Source: Amblyornis subalaris
Lineage: Eukaryota > Chordata > Aves > Passeriformes > Ptilonorhynchidae
Length of the DNA: 64,000 nt
Assembly (NCBI GenBank): GCA_018881555.1
Contig: JACAXG010000009.1
Location: 12,671,326 to 12,735,325, forward strand
Direction of reading: 5' to 3'
Program-made: the position numbers and the translations under genes
Notes under the pieces: generated by a model
Database searches by the model: none
What the model was told of the DNA's origin: nothing
What the model saw: the letters and a program-made list of their open reading frames with translations, nothing else
Shown: one piece after another, positions 61,668 to 64,000 of the stretch
Numbering within the stretch: position 1 is the first letter of the stretch
Layout: each line of letters opens with the position of its first letter

Positions 61668-64000
61668 TTTTAAGCCAGAAGACCTCGGGGTTGTCTTAGG
61701 GCTTTGCTATCTCTGCTGTCAACAGTATTTTGATCTAAAAAGTCAGACATTTGTGTTTCTGTAGTGAAACACAACATAGGTACATTTGCTCTTAGATCCT
61801 TGTAATGCAAGTTTTCTTTGAGAGATGCTGTGTGCAGTATTATGCATGATAACTCATCATTCTGTTCTAAGGATAATTATATGTTTTGAACTCTAGGAGG
61901 CCATAGGGATGTATCCAAGTATTCTTTTTTCTTCTTCTTTTTTTAAATTCCACTCACGAAACACTGTAGATAGATGTTTCTACAACTTTTCGTTGTAGAA
62001 AAGCTCAAGGTGATTACTGAACGGTGTTGGCTGATGTCAAACCCATGCTCTGCAGCATCAAATGTTTTATGACAGAAGAGATTGAATTGAGGCTAAGAAA
62101 TGTTTCATGTGTCCTACTGCGTGGTCTTGTAGTGATGCAAGTTTAATCTTATCCATGATTCCGACAGAATTTTTCATTGACCAGCCCTTTAGCAGAACAC
62201 TTCGGCACCTCTGTACCCACTAATGGAGTGCTGGGCTCAAGATTAGGTTATGAAATGCCTTGTACTACTTCTCTTTTTTCAGTACCTTGTAACTTTAGGT
62301 GTATGAAAGTTAGATATTGGGAATTCCATTAATAAGGTTTAAAATTCTGAAAGGCAAAAAGCAGCTTTTCTCTTCAGGTTTTCCTACCTTTTTTTGTCTG
62401 TCTGTATTTTGGGAAGTGCTGTGTTTCATCAGTAGGGTCATGCTGTATTGTAGTTGGAGATTTTTATATAGTTAAATCTTTGCAACTTATCTGGGTTTTT
62501 GTCCTTGTCTTTTTAGAATTTCGCTGCTACTGGAAAGGACTAATATTTGAATTTGAGATTCAGATTTTTAATTTCAGAATTTTGAAGAGCACTTTGAATA
62601 TTTTTTTGTCTGCCCTGTTGATCAGATGTCAGATCTGATGTTTTTGGTGTTACTTGAAGCATCCAAAATCACTGAGAGGCAAAGTTAATAATAGAATCTT
62701 TATCTCAGCCCGGGTTTTCCTTACTCTTTTCTGAGTTTTGCTACATATGTTGTGCAGAAATTTATTTACTTAACTAATTCCATGAGATTAGCTGTAAGAA
62801 TTTGTACTGTTGTAATAGAGATGGAAACTTGTATCTTCTGATCAGGGAAAGCTATGTTAGAAAACAGTACAAGATTGCCCTGTAGAATTATTTAGTTCTG
62901 TGTTATTTTGAAATGATACTTAGAGATAATCTATCTATTATATTGAAGGGATTTTTTATTTTGAATTTTGTTTTTAAAATGGTGTGCTATCTAGCTCTTA
63001 AATTCAAACAAGTAAAAGGAAGAAATATTATGTATATTAAATGTTAATTAAATTAATAGAAAAGAGAAAGGCAGCTGATACATAGAAGGACATTCTGACC
63101 TTGTAGGAAACAAGGTGTTTAGGATTATAGGAAGCATTAGCAGGCCTTCGTATATTTTGCTTAAGGAGTCTGAAAGTAGCTCTAATAAACGTGACTTCCT
63201 TTAGATTTTGGACTATTGAAAATCCTACTTATGATATATTTGGAACTGTTTTTACTTGAAAGGTGCAATGAAAGTTACAGGTATTTCCTTAGTGAAACTT
63301 TCACATGTATTGAGAGGAGGGAATTTAAAATTGCACTTTTATACCTGGATGAAATTTGTATATAGCAAATGAGGTGAAAAGCAACCACATTTTCTTCACA
63401 CATGCAAAAGCATGTTCTGTAAGCAGTTTCTGCAGTTACTTTCGTTACACACTTCATGATTAGTTAATGTATGTTGGGCATGTTATAAATGTATGTCTGG
63501 CATATCAGGGTATGATTTATACTGTGTAAATCATAAATAGTTCATTCAGTATTTTCACCGCTCATTACACAGAATTGTCTAGCAGCACTTGAGAGAGTAA
63601 ATGAATTCTCTTAAGGCCTAAATGCTGTCATCAGCAATATCTCTGTGTTTACATTCTCAACTGCATGGACCATTTTTTGAAATTACCCACTGTACGAATA
63701 AAGAATATTCAAGTCTTTGTCATGCTAAAGTAGAAGTTCAATACAAGCACTAAGTAAATTAAAAATGCTATTCTTTTCTGAAAGAAATTGATGTCTCAAA
63801 TTTAGACATCCAGCTCAAAACAGCATTAATCATCTAGTTGGGTTAAAGAGAAAGCTGCTTTTAAACAGCTTTTGGCAGCTACTCAAAGTTACTTGTTTAT
63901 TTTAAAGGGGGAAGTGAACTTTCTTTGTATGAAATAGTGTACAATGCTAAAATTAAACTGATTTGTAGCATGTGATGTACTGTTTAACAAAATGATGCAC

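Larger units (their letters stand above)
50679..64000 (+). other. Presumed first intron of CDK17 (partial)
   Basis: It begins with a strong donor, GTGAGT. The first 380 bp remain inside the CpG island and are G-rich. The remainder is AT-rich intron with the T(25), T(11)A(11), CpG patch and G/T tract listed separately, and one N at 60244. I found no CDK17 coding exon. Confidence 0.55.

Noticed and set aside
51061..64000. A CDK17 coding exon within the presumed first intron
   Set aside because: I looked for the conserved basic N-terminal start (MKKFKRRLSL-type) and found no segment with that coding sequence and splice sites, so the assignment of the gene stays based on synteny.
1..64000. CRISPR arrays, operons, phage or other prokaryotic systems
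   Set aside because: Spliced exons, CpG islands, CR1, LTR and SINE elements show vertebrate nuclear DNA. No regularly spaced repeat arrays were seen.

Overview
This is vertebrate nuclear DNA, almost certainly from a bird and probably a songbird. The sequence is AT-rich, with small exons in long introns and two CpG islands. Its repeats are avian in type: CR1 3' ends carrying the ATTCTRTG-type tail, two LTRs of one endogenous-retrovirus lineage, and a SINE made of a tRNA-Ile-like head joined to a CR1 tail. From memory, that SINE layout is known from passerines. Fourteen isolated single N bases suggest a draft assembly.

The left 28 kb is the 5' part of one gene on the minus strand, CFAP54 (cilia- and flagella-associated protein 54). 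I joined 19 coding exons from the ATG at 27920-27922 down to 751. They add up to 2421 nt, or 807 codons, with splice sites at every junction, unbroken phase and no stop codon. The gene continues off the left edge; the full protein is roughly 3000 residues in other vertebrates. CFAP54 belongs to the central-pair apparatus of motile cilia (the C1d projection). A good RFX X-box lies 33 nt upstream of the ATG, as expected for a motile-cilium gene. The introns hold the LTRs, CR1 fragments, the SINE and two small minisatellites.

From about 28 to 49.8 kb is a 22-kb intergenic stretch with no recognisable protein-coding gene. It contains a perfect 13-bp-stem hairpin, a G/T-rich low-complexity tract with G-quadruplex potential, and one spliceable-looking exon candidate of unknown nature.

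A large CpG island at about 49.84-51.06 kb holds a noncoding first exon on the plus strand, with a strong donor (CTG|GTGAGT) after 50678 and a seven-codon uORF. In other vertebrates the gene head-to-head with CFAP54 is CDK17, a PCTAIRE-family kinase, so I assign this exon to CDK17 by synteny. No CDK17 coding exon was seen before the right edge, so 50679-64000 is best read as its first intron.

The layout is therefore a divergent pair, CFAP54 leftward and CDK17 rightward, each starting in its own CpG island. I see no sign of a new multi-gene system. The most useful results are the complete exon model of the CFAP54 N-terminal part, the X-box, the chimeric SINE and the exon-12 read-through frame.
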